A stretch of 64,000 nucleotides of DNA from Malurus cyaneus samueli (lineage: Eukaryota; Chordata; Aves; Passeriformes; Maluridae): NCBI GenBank assembly GCA_009741485.1, contig CM019229.1, forward strand, positions 82,482 to 146,481, in the 5' to 3' direction. The translations under genes and the position numbers were made by a program. Each line of letters starts with the position of its first letter. Positions within the stretch are counted from its first letter, which is position 1. The notes beneath the pieces were generated by a model. It ran no database searches and had not been told where the DNA came from. It saw nothing but the letters and a program-made list of their open reading frames with translations. Of the stretch, positions 12,501 to 24,500 are shown in pieces.

Positions 12501-15500
12501 AATTGGGTGTCCAACAGTCTAAACCTAAAGTCTGTCATACAGGCTTTTTCACACATATACATACACCCCCTGTCCTGCTTCGGCAAAAAATGCCTTTTAT
12601 GGAAAAATGAAGTTGCCACAATCCTGTCCGATTTAGTGTGCTAACCCATCATTTAGGTTTGACTGGGCTGGCCACCCAGGGCCAGTCTTAAAGTCCTCCT
12701 GGCCCTCCTGACCCCACAATTGTTGTGGTTAAAGGTTTTTGCTAGTTCTTCTCCTAAGACTGAAAATTGTTTTCCCACCCCGGCCCCCACCTAGCTGACA
12801 ATATAAAAGTAGGATTTTTGATATTAAGAAAAACATTCTAATGGTGTAATCTAATTACCCAATGTAATTTTTATATTGTTCTCTGCACCACCTGTGGAAA
12901 GTGTGTTGCCTTGAAAGGCCTGTTTTTAATAATGACACAAAGGCACAGTTAAGGGATAAAAGGGTTTTACCTCGGTATTGGGATCCCAGGTGCACAACTT
13001 AATGGCAGAATGCACACCCGTATATAGCATTTTATAGTTTCAGGAATTAGCATATTCTATCTAGATTCTCGAAGAAACTTAACAAATGATTAATGTCCCC
13101 CTATTCTAATGACCCCCCCCCTCAGATGAGGCCAGAGCCCAGTTTACACAAGATGTCTGACAGAAGCTTCACCCAACTGGAGCCTCGGGTTTAAGATAGC
13201 ACAGGGCACACTGACCCCTTCTCAGGATGTTTGGTCTCTCGTCTAGCAGAACTCCTAAACTAAGCTGGAATATTAGCTCAGGAATTTACAAACATGTGGG
13301 CTAAGGTGTACAGGCGGATGCATAGAGGAGAGAGAAAGCGTAAAAAGGAAAAGCAAAACATCAGCATCAGTGAAGGCAATAACCACTTATAAAAACAATG
13401 ACAGCAGTAATATAGCCCCCCAGTGACTGGAGACCCCAAATGAGGGATGCTCATTATAGACTATTTCAGCAGACAGGCTGTGGGTAAGCACATGGGCTTC
13501 CCTCTATGTCGATGCACTGGCTACTGCTCCAGTCTGCTCCTGCAGAGTGTCAGTCACAGCCTTCCATCCTTCTCCTCCAGCTGAGCTGTCCGAATCTTGG
13601 AGCCTTCAGAGACCTTAACCCGAGCGTGATGGGTCCACCTGTATTCAGCTATCCTGATGGCTGTTTCTGTGGTCAGTAACACTTGGAAAGTCCATGCTAT
13701 GTTGCCACCAGTGGTGCTTCTTTCCACTCCTAATTAGGACTTAGTTTCCTGGTCGGATATTATGAACAGCAAAATCCAAAGGTAGGGTCTGTGCCAGCTG
13801 GGCTTCCCGTAGAAGGGATTTCATAACAGACAGTATCCTGGCCACATAGTGTTTTAAATATACATCACTAATTTCCACTCTCCTACTAAGATGACAATTA
13901 CCAGGGTAATTCCAAACTTCAATTGAAAGGGAGATAATTGAATATCTCTTCTGGGTCTGGCCCTCATTCTTGCCAAAGCTAATGGCAGAAGTCATACCCA
14001 TAGCATCTTGGTTTCTATCACCAGCTTCCAAAGGTGTTTCTTTATTTCTCTATTCTTTTTTTTCTATTCAGCCTGAACTATGGGAGTGCTGTGGGTATGG
14101 AGGTTCCATTGTATTCCTAAAACAGCCATAACCCCTTGAAGGATCTTTCCTGAAAAATGAGTTCCGCTATTTGACTCTGTTACTTCCACAATCCCATACC
14201 TTGGAGCTATTTGTTCAAAAAATACTGCAATAATTGACCTAGAAGTTGCTGAAGCACTTGGAAATGCTTCTGGCCACCCTGTTAGCTGACATGCTATTAC
14301 ATGAAGATACTTAAGAATCTTCCCTCTTGGGGCATTTCGTGAAATCCACCTGGCATCGTTGGAAGGGACATAGAGCCCAAGGCCTCTTTCCCCTGACAAG
14401 TTTCTTTGTAACTGGCTATTGACTTTCATACAAATCAAGCAGCCTTCAACAGCTCATTTTGCCAGATTAAAAAGACCTACAGCAATATACATCTTGAGGA
14501 AGGCCTTTGCCAAGTCTCAGGACCCCAATGACTCCCTTCATGGGGTTCTTTTAATATTTGTAGGGCTAAAACTCTTGGTATCCATTATTTGCCATCCCTT
14601 GTAAACCAGTTATCCTCTCTTTCCTCTGCCCCACTACTTTTAATTATCTCCAACTCCTCTGGTGGAAAAGACAGTTTCTCTGGCAGTCATGGAGTCACTG
14701 GGAGCAAAGGCGGGTGCACTCTCAGGTTTACTCCCCAAAGATCCCACTGTACTCACCACAGAGATTTTCAGTGGTCCTTCCCTGCAGACTCTTCATGGAC
14801 CCCCCTGGTCTGCCACTCATCTGTCTCCTGGACAGTCTGGGGAACCCAATCAATCGCCCGATGCTGGCTGCACCAAGGGGAGCTGATCACCAAAACTGGG
14901 TGAGGTGCGCCTTCAGCTCCTGCTGCCTCCAGACGGTGGAAGGATCCCAGACAAGCCCATATTTGTGTGGAAAAATTCACAGCACCAGAGGTTTATGTCC
15001 AAAAAGGAGACAGAGTAGTTCTGTAACTATATTCAAATAAAGGGAGAGACCATGGGCATTTCTCATGGTCTTGGGGGACACAGCCTCCTTTTTATCCTAG
15101 GTTTCCAGCCACATCACCCCTTTTCCTTTCCCCATTGGCAGAGATACTTGGAAGGTACAGACTTCTTGAATCACCTACACTATGTCCCCCTCTACTATGC
15201 ACACGCACCTTTTTTTTTCTTTTACACAGCAAAACACTGATTTTCATAATTTTATTAAGTCTTTTTTCTTTTTCTCTGGGTTCAGGAATTTAACAGGCCT
15301 TGGTTGAGCAGCAGTCTATGTCAATTAGTAACGTTTTCTAGAACTGATAGTTTCTATCATTACTTCCCTGTATATAAGCCCCTGGCCCTATCTCAATCAG
15401 ATTCACTTAATCTGTTTGTAAAGGTTTATTCATCTTATTCCTCCTAATTTGGTCAACTAACAGGCTGTGAAGTAGGAATTCTTCCTTGGTTGAAGCTAAG

Positions 15501-18500
15501 TTCCTTTCACTAGCCCTGTCTTGCTTCATCTATGAATATGCTGTGAGTCATTGCACACCCTCAAACTTAGGGCTTTAACCTTTTCACGTGAAAAAACTTC
15601 CCAAGTAATTTAAAAATCTGCTTTCTCTGCAGCAGTAAGCCAAGCTCTGGGCTGAGCTCATAATCAAGCACTATATGGTTTCAAAGTACTCGCTAACAGG
15701 AGGTTAGGGAGGTTGTTCTAACTTGCAATTTATGCATCTGAAGTCTGAATTGCTCTTCTTGCTGAGAGCACCCATGAGAGCTGTTAATCCTAATGACAGC
15801 ACAAACCTTTCACAAGTCACTGTAGAAGCTCTCCCTTCCCTCTGTCCCTCGCTGGGAGTCAGTGCATTGTCTCAAAGCAGCTTTCTCTGTGGCCTGAGTC
15901 AAGAGTAAAGCTGGAAGCCTGGAGGGGAACAGCTTTCGTCAGAATGGCTGCAATTCCTCCTGCCTCTGCTAAGCCCAGCTGTTTCTAGTCTGTGAGGGTC
16001 TGGGGGTGAGCTTAAATGGGTTCTTGTGCCAGGCAGTGCTTGGCAGCACCCCAGCAGTGCCTAGAGGGGAGCTCAGCCATCATAGAAACCAGACAGATCT
16101 GCTCCTCTGTCCCTGGCCAAACTATCCCCAAGCTCTAGTTAGAGCCATTTGTAAGTGAAGATCAATAAGCACATCCAGAAGGATGTTTGGAACTCTTAAA
16201 AGGGTTGCCCAGGTAAACTGTGGAAACACCCACAATGATTTCTTAAAGCATAATTATCAGACAAAGGTTGAATTAGGAAGAAAAGAAAGGTCCCAAATCT
16301 ATTTTTCAGTTGAGACTGGGTCTTTATAAGAAAAATGCCTAGCTAGTGATTTGTGGTTACTTACCCTGCTCTAGCAGGGTAAAGGGATCTCAGAAGAGCC
16401 CTAATAATTCTTACAAAACACTAGTTGCCAGCAGATCTAAATCTGCCTTACAATTTGAGAGAGGAAAAGGAGCTTGAGTTCCTAGAGCCTTCAATCACAG
16501 AAACCTTGGTCCACCATAACCAGCCACAGTTCTTCAAACTTAACTTAAAGTGCTTTTTCAGGATCAGTAATAGTTTTCCCAAGAAAAAGGACATGGTCAT
16601 TTGGCAGGTCACGAGCAGGCTTAAGAAGAAAAGCAAATCTTGGTTCTGTACTCCCAATGCATAACTGACTTCTCCCATGTCTCCTTCTCACAGACAATGT
16701 GCAGTTTCAAGGACTCTGCTCTGTGTTTAAAAGCAACAGCAAAACCCCTCTGGCCCTTGCAGCCTGGCCCACTCTCCCCAGGCTGAGGCATGCTTCATAT
16801 TCTCTTGCTGCTTCATGTCCAGCCTGATGCTCCAGAAGTGCAGGGTGTTCTGTCTGACAGCTCATCCCAGCCAGGGCTGGTGACACAGCTGCTGCTTGGC
16901 CTGAGCTGTGCAGAGCATTGCCTTCTGCAGGGACATGCTGATGGTCTGAAGGACAAGGCAGAAGCACTGGTGTTACTGGTCCTAGAAGTGCAGTGCTGAC
17001 CAGTGGGCCAGTAACCCCTGTCATCTTCTGGTCCTTCTGGCAGAACTTTCTCTTGCAGACTTTTCAAGTATCTCCTCTAGGAAATTGTCATCTCGTATTT
17101 CTTCTGTCCTTTCAGGATTTTCAGAAGTCCAGCCTAGGCTGTGTCACAGCTGTCCGTAAAGCCTTCCAGCAGATCAAGGACCTGTGCCTGAGTGGAGGTA
17201 AGAAGAGAGCCTTGCAGATGGCTCCCAAGGGCAGCCAGCATTCCCAGCCACGGGGAAAAAGCTTTACCTCAGCTAGTTGTTCAGATAAATTGATGCAGAT
17301 GCCCACATGGCTTCCTCTTTCTGCTTATACAATAGATTTTTTCTTTAATTAAGTTTCAGTTAGCATTAACATTGGTAACCAACACCAAAACATAAGCAGC
17401 TCTGGGGAGCTTTGCACAGTGTTATGAAACAATTTTTTCTGCACTGAAGTGCAAAACTGCTTGCAGGTGAAAACCACCAGTATTTTATGCTAGTAAAGCC
17501 ACATTTCACCAATATCCACACCATTAAGAGCTGTTCTGATTGGTATGACAGCTCAGCTCACTGGACAGATTTGAGAAATACGTGGAGGGCAGTCTAGGTC
17601 CTGAAGCAATTATCCAAGTCCCTTCCATCTCCAGTCTTGGACAGTTAGGACAGACTGGAGACCTCTGCAATGGCTCCTAAGTAGGCTGGGCCAGATGCCT
17701 TGGGCTGATGCAACATCTCCTGGAAGCTGTGCATGGTGTTGGGACAGATGTGGTGCTTCTATTTGAGCCTTAGTCTGTGGTGCTGCATGTCAGGAACTGT
17801 ATGTCTCCCAGGTGCTGCTGCTGTTCTGGAACTGTCAGAGGAAACCAGGGATCAAAATGCCATTTTAGTTTTGGGTCACAGCAGGAAGAATGTTAATGTT
17901 AATTAGTTAAGTTCTTCCAGCTCTGCCTGGTGCCATGCTTCCTGCAGCTGAGGGTAAGCTGATCATATTTAAGGCTTAGGCCCTCAAGTGTGTATCCAAA
18001 GACAGGTCCCTGGCCGTGGGTTTCCAAGCAAAAACAGTCATGCTGCAGTGGTCAGCTTGTAGAGCAGGATGGGGGACGAACTCTGACTCCAAAATGTGGA
18101 GGATGAAAATGAAGGGAGTGAGGTATATGAGTACATCTTGAAGGAATATCTTCAAATACTCCAGCTGACTCCAGCTGACCTTCTCATCCCACTTGAAGGC
18201 ATGTCTTCATGGATAGATGTGAGGACTGTTCTCACTGGACAGTTCTTACTGCAGATGCACCCTCCTCCCAAGAAGTTCCTTTTTTTTTTGAGGGGTGGCA
18301 TTGTTGGGGGTATGTTTGTTTGTTTGTGGTTGGGTTTTTCTGTTTTCTTTTTTTAAATTTTTTTTTAGTTGTTTTTTTCCCCTGACATTTTTTCCTGCTT
18401 TTAAACCTCCCTGGGTCCTCTATGCTATACCTTGCTCTCCTTGCATGAGAGCTTGCCTGGGGAGTTTGCCCTGTGGGACACAGCAGCCCTGTCAGGGAAG

Positions 18501-21500
18501 GGGTCTGTGGGTGTGAGCAGGAGCAGCCATCAGGGCAGTGGCAAAGACAGGCTGCTCTGCTCACTGTGCCAGCAGGTGCTGATTGCTCCAGGCTCCCCAG
18601 GGAGATATCAGTGGCTCCATGAGGGACAGAGCATGGGCTGTGGGCCACACAAGGTTGTGACACTGCACAGAGAGGCTGTGCCTGAGCATTCTGTTCACAT
18701 GTGTAAATTTAGATGTAATGTGTCCTGTCCACTAAAAACTTCATCTTATGTTACAGCATCTTCTCACTTCTTAGTGAAACAAGAATCTGAAGCTTGGTGT
18801 TACTTTCCTCTGTTGAAGTTTGTATCTTTTATTTTCCTTTCTTCTGTAGCCTATGATGAGATCAGCAGAAAAATGGCCACATGCAATAAGATCTCTAACA
18901 AGGAGGATGTTTACCAGCTGTTTGGATTTGCTAGAAATGCCTTCACCATGATGGCCATGATGGACTATCCATACAAAACCGACTTCATGGGTCACCTCCC
19001 TGCCAATCCAGTGAAGGTGAGGACGTGAGTGTGAGTGGGTGACTGCAGCTTAGGTCACACACCATTGGTGATGGTGACAGGGCAGTAGTGGTGGATGTTG
19101 CAGCCCTTCCAGTCTGACAGTAAATCTACACAATTTAAACTTCTCTAAGATGTTGGCTGCTGTGTTTGAAATGCACTGATGTGAGGTTTGCTGGAGTCAC
19201 TCCTACCCCGCTCGGCCTTTATCTTAGATACAAAGACCTGTACAAACTTGTTGACTTCAGCTTTTAAACACTAAAAACTTGTAGCTTTAAAAAAAGAAAA
19301 AAGTAGTTTTGTTGTAGCCCATATCAACGTGATTTCAGAGATATATTTTTCTTGGTGGGTAAGGGTAGAGGTGTAAAAATCAGTCTCTTTTCTAAGTTGT
19401 TGTGGTTTAAACTTTAGCCAAAAGCCAAAGCACCCACGACACTTCTCCCACACCACTGCAGAGGCAAAGGGGAGAGCAGAAGCCAAATTAACACCAAAAT
19501 GTATGGCTTCTAGATAAGATAACATAATTGAGAGAAAGATACATATATGCTCCAGAAATGGCCAGACAGGATCAAAAAAACATAAGTTGCAAAATAGATT
19601 TATTACTAAGGACTACTAAGAATACTACCGCTCCAGGGAGAGGAGCAGAGATAGGGAAAAATTTACAAGGAGAAGAAAAACAACTGGACATTTTAAGACA
19701 CCTGTTGTTCTTTCTGGGAACCTGTCTCTCCCAAGTCACTCCTCCCCACCCCTCCATGCCTTCCCATAAATAAGGGGGCCAGGCATGAAAATTTTAACAT
19801 AGATCAAACTACTCATTACAGTTGTCGTCCAGCATCATAGGAGAAGAGTCCTTACAGCTCCAAGCTGTGGAAGTTCTTTTCCCAAGAAACAGTCAGTGTA
19901 TAACTGCTGGTGGCATGGGATTCTTTTCTTTACCTTGTGGGAGAAAGGGAAACAGTCCTCCAAGACTGGCATGCTTCATTCTGAGGGCAAGGCCATGGTC
20001 TAAAATCTCCTCCCAGGACACAGTTTCTTCTAAGCATCTACTTGCTTCAGATGTGGGGGCCACCTCTTCCCCTTTTTGGCTTATGATCAGTCCAGTCCTC
20101 AAGGCCAGTTTTTTTTTATCTCGTGCAGGGCCTCTCTTTTCTATACAGGTCTCCCACTGAAAAAATAGTCATATAGAGAACAGCTTGTTTTCTCCATGTT
20201 CGAGCACCACAGCAACAGCACCTTTCTTCTCCTTTGACTCTCTTTGACCTTGTGTCTCCTTTTTTTTCTTACATCTCTTCACCCTCCTCCTCTGTCCTCC
20301 CCCAGTGCAGGGGATTATGCTAACAACCTAAAAACTAATGGCTGCCACAAAATATCTTGTTTTGAATTCTTCTTAAGTACAAGATCATGCATCATCACAG
20401 AGGTGTAACCAGCATGGGCAATTGGCCCAGGCCTGACCAGCAGGCTGTCCATCAACCTCAGAGCCATAATGGATTGGTTCTAAAACACAGGGGGCAAGGC
20501 TCATTTTGCTGGAGAAGAAGGAGAAAACTTCCAGAACTTTCTCACAGGAACGATCTTTGTGGTTTCTTGGTCCCATCCCCCACCACCAAAAACTGGACCG
20601 AGCAAAACTGGGACATAAGTATTGCCCAGGAAGCTGACATACCTCAGGTATAATGCAGACAAAAACCTCTGCTATGGGGACCAGGAAACCTGTGAACATT
20701 CAAGAGAATCATAGATGGCAAAGTGTGGGAAAAGGGCCAAGTTCTGAGGGGTTTGCCTCTAAGACACGAGCTGCTTTTGAAAGATACCAGCTTTGATTCC
20801 AGATCACATAGGGCTATTGCAATTCTTGCTGTCTTCTTTGTGTTGTCAAGCTCTGTGGGACTTCCTTTGCCTCTGGCTTTGTGGCATTTAGGGTTCTAGT
20901 CCTACCTGGGGCACGCTGTGCGAGAGGTCACGCAGGCTCCACTGCACTGGGACTGGAGATGCTGCCTCTGGCTGCACTGGGCTCCCAGTTCCCTTCTAGG
21001 GTTTGTTTAATTATCTTTAAAAAGGAAATAATTACTCTGCACTTCCCGAAAAGGGCATTAAAATATTCTGATTGTATGATGAACTGTTTTGTATCACTGT
21101 GGCCCCTCCACAGCACCCTAACTTGGTGAAGGAACTATCTACCCTTGTCCTGTCTTCTTGCTTCTAAGTATTTTGTCACTACAAGGGAGGAAGATAAAAA
21201 CTTCCAGTCCAGTTGCATTAGGCCATTAGGAGAGCTGCTGAACCATAAAATGTGTAAATGATAATTTTACTGAATCTTCCAGCTCAGCCCTTCCACAAAG
21301 CAACTGGTAACTGTTCTGTTTGCTGTTTGCCTGTAATGTGTCTCACCCAGGTCAGCTGTGAACAAATGATTGCCCACAAAGACCCAGTTGAAGGCTTGGC
21401 TGCTCTTGTTGGTGAGTTAACATTATCAGTTTGATCTTTTCTGTGTCACTGTGTGTTCTAGAAGCACCTATCAGTACTGCTGTCACATTGCTGTGTCGGG

Positions 21501-24500
21501 GGAGCTGGTATGACTCTACATCTGGGATGTTTTGCCCTTGTTGATTTTGTCTGTTGGGACATTTCACAGTGGTCGATAGGTTCATTCTCTCACCTTTCCC
21601 AGCTTATTCTTGCCATGTTTCTCAAGCATTGCAGCCCCACAGTCTATTGTCTGTCCATGAAATGTGGGCTTCTGAGATACTTAGTTCTTTTTCTACATGT
21701 TTACTCATACTCTGACTCCAGCAGTCACAGACTCAGTGCACATTCACTGAAGGAAGCATTCCATGAGGCTGCTTGACTGACTGATGTGGACTGATGTGGA
21801 CCTGGCCAAACACAAAATGTGCTATGATATTGTGTACAGATTAGGATGACAGTTTGCAAAGGGAGCAAGGTGAGACCAGAGCAGGACCTGACTGCTTCCC
21901 AGACAATTTGGAATCTGTATTCCCAAGGGCTTTCAGTATGCACAGAGCACTAAGAGAGAGGAGTGGGAGATCTGTGCAGGGCAAGAAGAATGACTCCCTC
22001 TCTTTGCCACCTAGACATTTTTCCAAGGCTAAAGGTTTCTTCTATCTTGCCTCATTTGATGGCTGCTTTCCCATGAGATCAAATTTGTACTGTCCCCCAA
22101 TGACAAAGAGGAAACCATTGATGGTGGTGACACAGTGGTTGTACACTGGCATACAGAGATCCCTAAACTTGTGCCAGGTGCTGCAGTTCAGGTCTGCAGC
22201 CCACATCTCCCTGCACACGCAGTTGTTGGCAACAGCGCAGTGGAACCAGAGTGGAGACTTGTGTTCTGGATCTGCAGGACTGGCTGAGCATACAGCTGTG
22301 AGTGGTGTTCCAGAGCCTTCTCGCAGGTACTTGCAGCAGCCTTAGTCCAGCCTCATAATAGGCATTTCCTGGATATATCTCTGCAGATCCTGTAAAGGCA
22401 TGAGAGAGTCTTTTGCACTGTAAACTCTGTGCTGTGTCTTTGGTTGTGCTGCAGCCAGCACACAATGGCTCTGAACACTTTCAGAGCCACTGCAGCCCTT
22501 GGTGTTCATCCTGTCCAAAATTTCACAACGGGTCTCTTGGTCCAGGACTTTCCAGCATTGAGGATTAGCCAGGATCTGTTTGTAATGCTCCCACATAGCA
22601 TGTGGCTTCCTGTCTCAGCTCATTTGGGCCGAGTTTCTTGGTGATATTCAGAATATCCAAGCAGTTCTCACAGTTCAAGCACCCATCCAGAAAGTGAAAG
22701 CAGAGCTTGATCACCTCCTGCACCAGGGAGGGTTTGTGTGGCTTTGAAAGTCTCCTCAGTATTCTGTAGATATAGAGAGAGGTTGAATCTCTTGGAGTAG
22801 ATGAAGTTGAAAACATTCCTCAGCCCGGCAGCACTGATGGCTTTCAGCTGGATGTTACCATCTGAACTCCCTGCTCCCATCAACTGGCCAACAAAGAGGT
22901 GTTGCTGAAGCCAAAACGATCTTACGGGCTGGAAAGCAAACCTCTTCTGCCTCCAGAGTCACATCACACAGCACCTCTGTGAGCGAGGGCTGCTGAGTCC
23001 TTCCAGGAGTTTTGGCAGGTAGGTGTCCAACATGAGCCTTGCTCTGCTGGTCTGTGAGCCAAGCAACATTGCTGTGCACAGTGCACAGCCCTGGAGCAGT
23101 CCTCAGTGCATCTCCTGGGCAGCCTTCTCCAGCTAAACCAGCCAGGGGGCAGAGGCTGTGCTGCCCACCCTGCAGAGCCCCTGAAAGGCAGCACCCAGCT
23201 CTTCTTCAGCAGCCTCTGAGACTTCGTGGGCACAGAGCCCCAGGTGCCACGCAGAGCTGCCTGGGGCTGTTTGCAAGTGGAGCTGATGGTGCTGGTTAAT
23301 GCAGAAACTCACAGTGTTTGTGAGTTTTGCTTGTGGGCTGCGACACAGGACAGCCACCAGTGTAGCTGTGTTCCTCCTCCTTGCTATCCCATAACTGACC
23401 ATCTGTACAGAAAGCAGCACATTCCTGGGGCGGTCCCAGCCACGTTTTGCTGGTCACCTGCTCAAGGCCTCTCACTGGGCAAGCCTGCACAGCCATCCTT
23501 TCCTTCTTGAGCAACAGTCAAACAAAACCCTCTCTGTGACAAGCCACCCTTGGCACTCTGATTTAAATTTGATCAGTTCAGATGCAGCTCCTTTCAGGGT
23601 GGGAGTGGGAAGGTCTAAGCAGTTGTGTCCTATTCCATTTGAAGTATTCAACCAGCATCCTGTGCACAGCCTCCTCCTGGGTACATGGGGGATTAGGGGC
23701 CTGGGCTCTCCCAAGGACTAGTAAGCCACTTACTTGGCTTTTGGCAGGAGGAGAGACAATGGAGAGCACATGGAATTCCCTTCCTCCCCATGAATGCAGC
23801 AGAAACAAAGGGTATTCTGTAGCCAGACTTGAGATTATGTGAAAATTTTGCTGTAAAGCTGGATTGTAACCTCACACAGTTACAGGCTCTATGAGCTCTG
23901 TCCCATCCTTGTACACTCACTCAGACCCTGGCTTGGTTTTGACCATCAAGTTCATGTGGGAGGTGGTGGGTGAGACAGCAGTTACTGACTGGTTTTGTGC
24001 TGTGCTCTCACCCGGCAGGGGTGTTCTACAACTCCTCTGGCTCGGTACAGTGTTATGACATATATCAGCTGTACCAGTCCTGTGCTGACCCCACGGGCTG
24101 CGGCATCGGCTCGGACGCAGAGGCTTGGGACTACCAGGTATGGGGCTGGAGACACAGAACAGGTTTCAGCTGCTGCCCTGGCTATGTCCCTGCCCCATGA
24201 CAGCTCTCGTGCTTCTCTTAGGTTTGCACCGAGATCAACTTAACATTTAACAGTAACAATGTGACAGACATGTTCCCCGAGATGCCCTTCACGGAGGCCA
24301 TGCGTGAGCAGTACTGTTGGAACAAGTGGCGTGTGAGACCACGTGTGCATTGGCTGCAGACAAACTTTTGGGGAGAAGGTGAGTAGTGCTGATTGCTTGT
24401 CCCTTTGTGTTACCCTGTAGCTGTCTGCCTATTTCCCTCTGCCCAGCTAAGCCCTATCAGGACAGGCACAGCACATTAATGAGTCCTGACAGAAAGTCAC

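Larger units (their letters stand above)
10601..15455 (-). mobile_element. Class I (gammaretrovirus-like) ERV, internally deleted, antisense to DPP7
   Basis: Two related LTRs (about 10601-11118 and 14962-15455) flank minus-strand retroviral sequence. A primer binding site resembling tRNA-Pro sits directly inside the 5' LTR. Only about 500 bases separate it from integrase, so gag, protease, reverse transcriptase and RNase H are gone. Integrase (about 14438-13560) and env (about 13450-11120) relics remain, with stops and shifts. The possible target duplication is actaaca at 10594-10600 and 15456-15462. That length is longer than typical for this class, so treat it as tentative. Confidence 0.82.

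Noticed and set aside
18432..19028. 198-residue + strand ORF
   Set aside because: Its last part is DPP7 exon 6. The upstream part is intron read in the same frame across the acceptor site.
21854..22345. 163-residue + strand ORF
   Set aside because: It is the opposite-strand shadow of the kelch-like pseudogene and has no similarity of its own.
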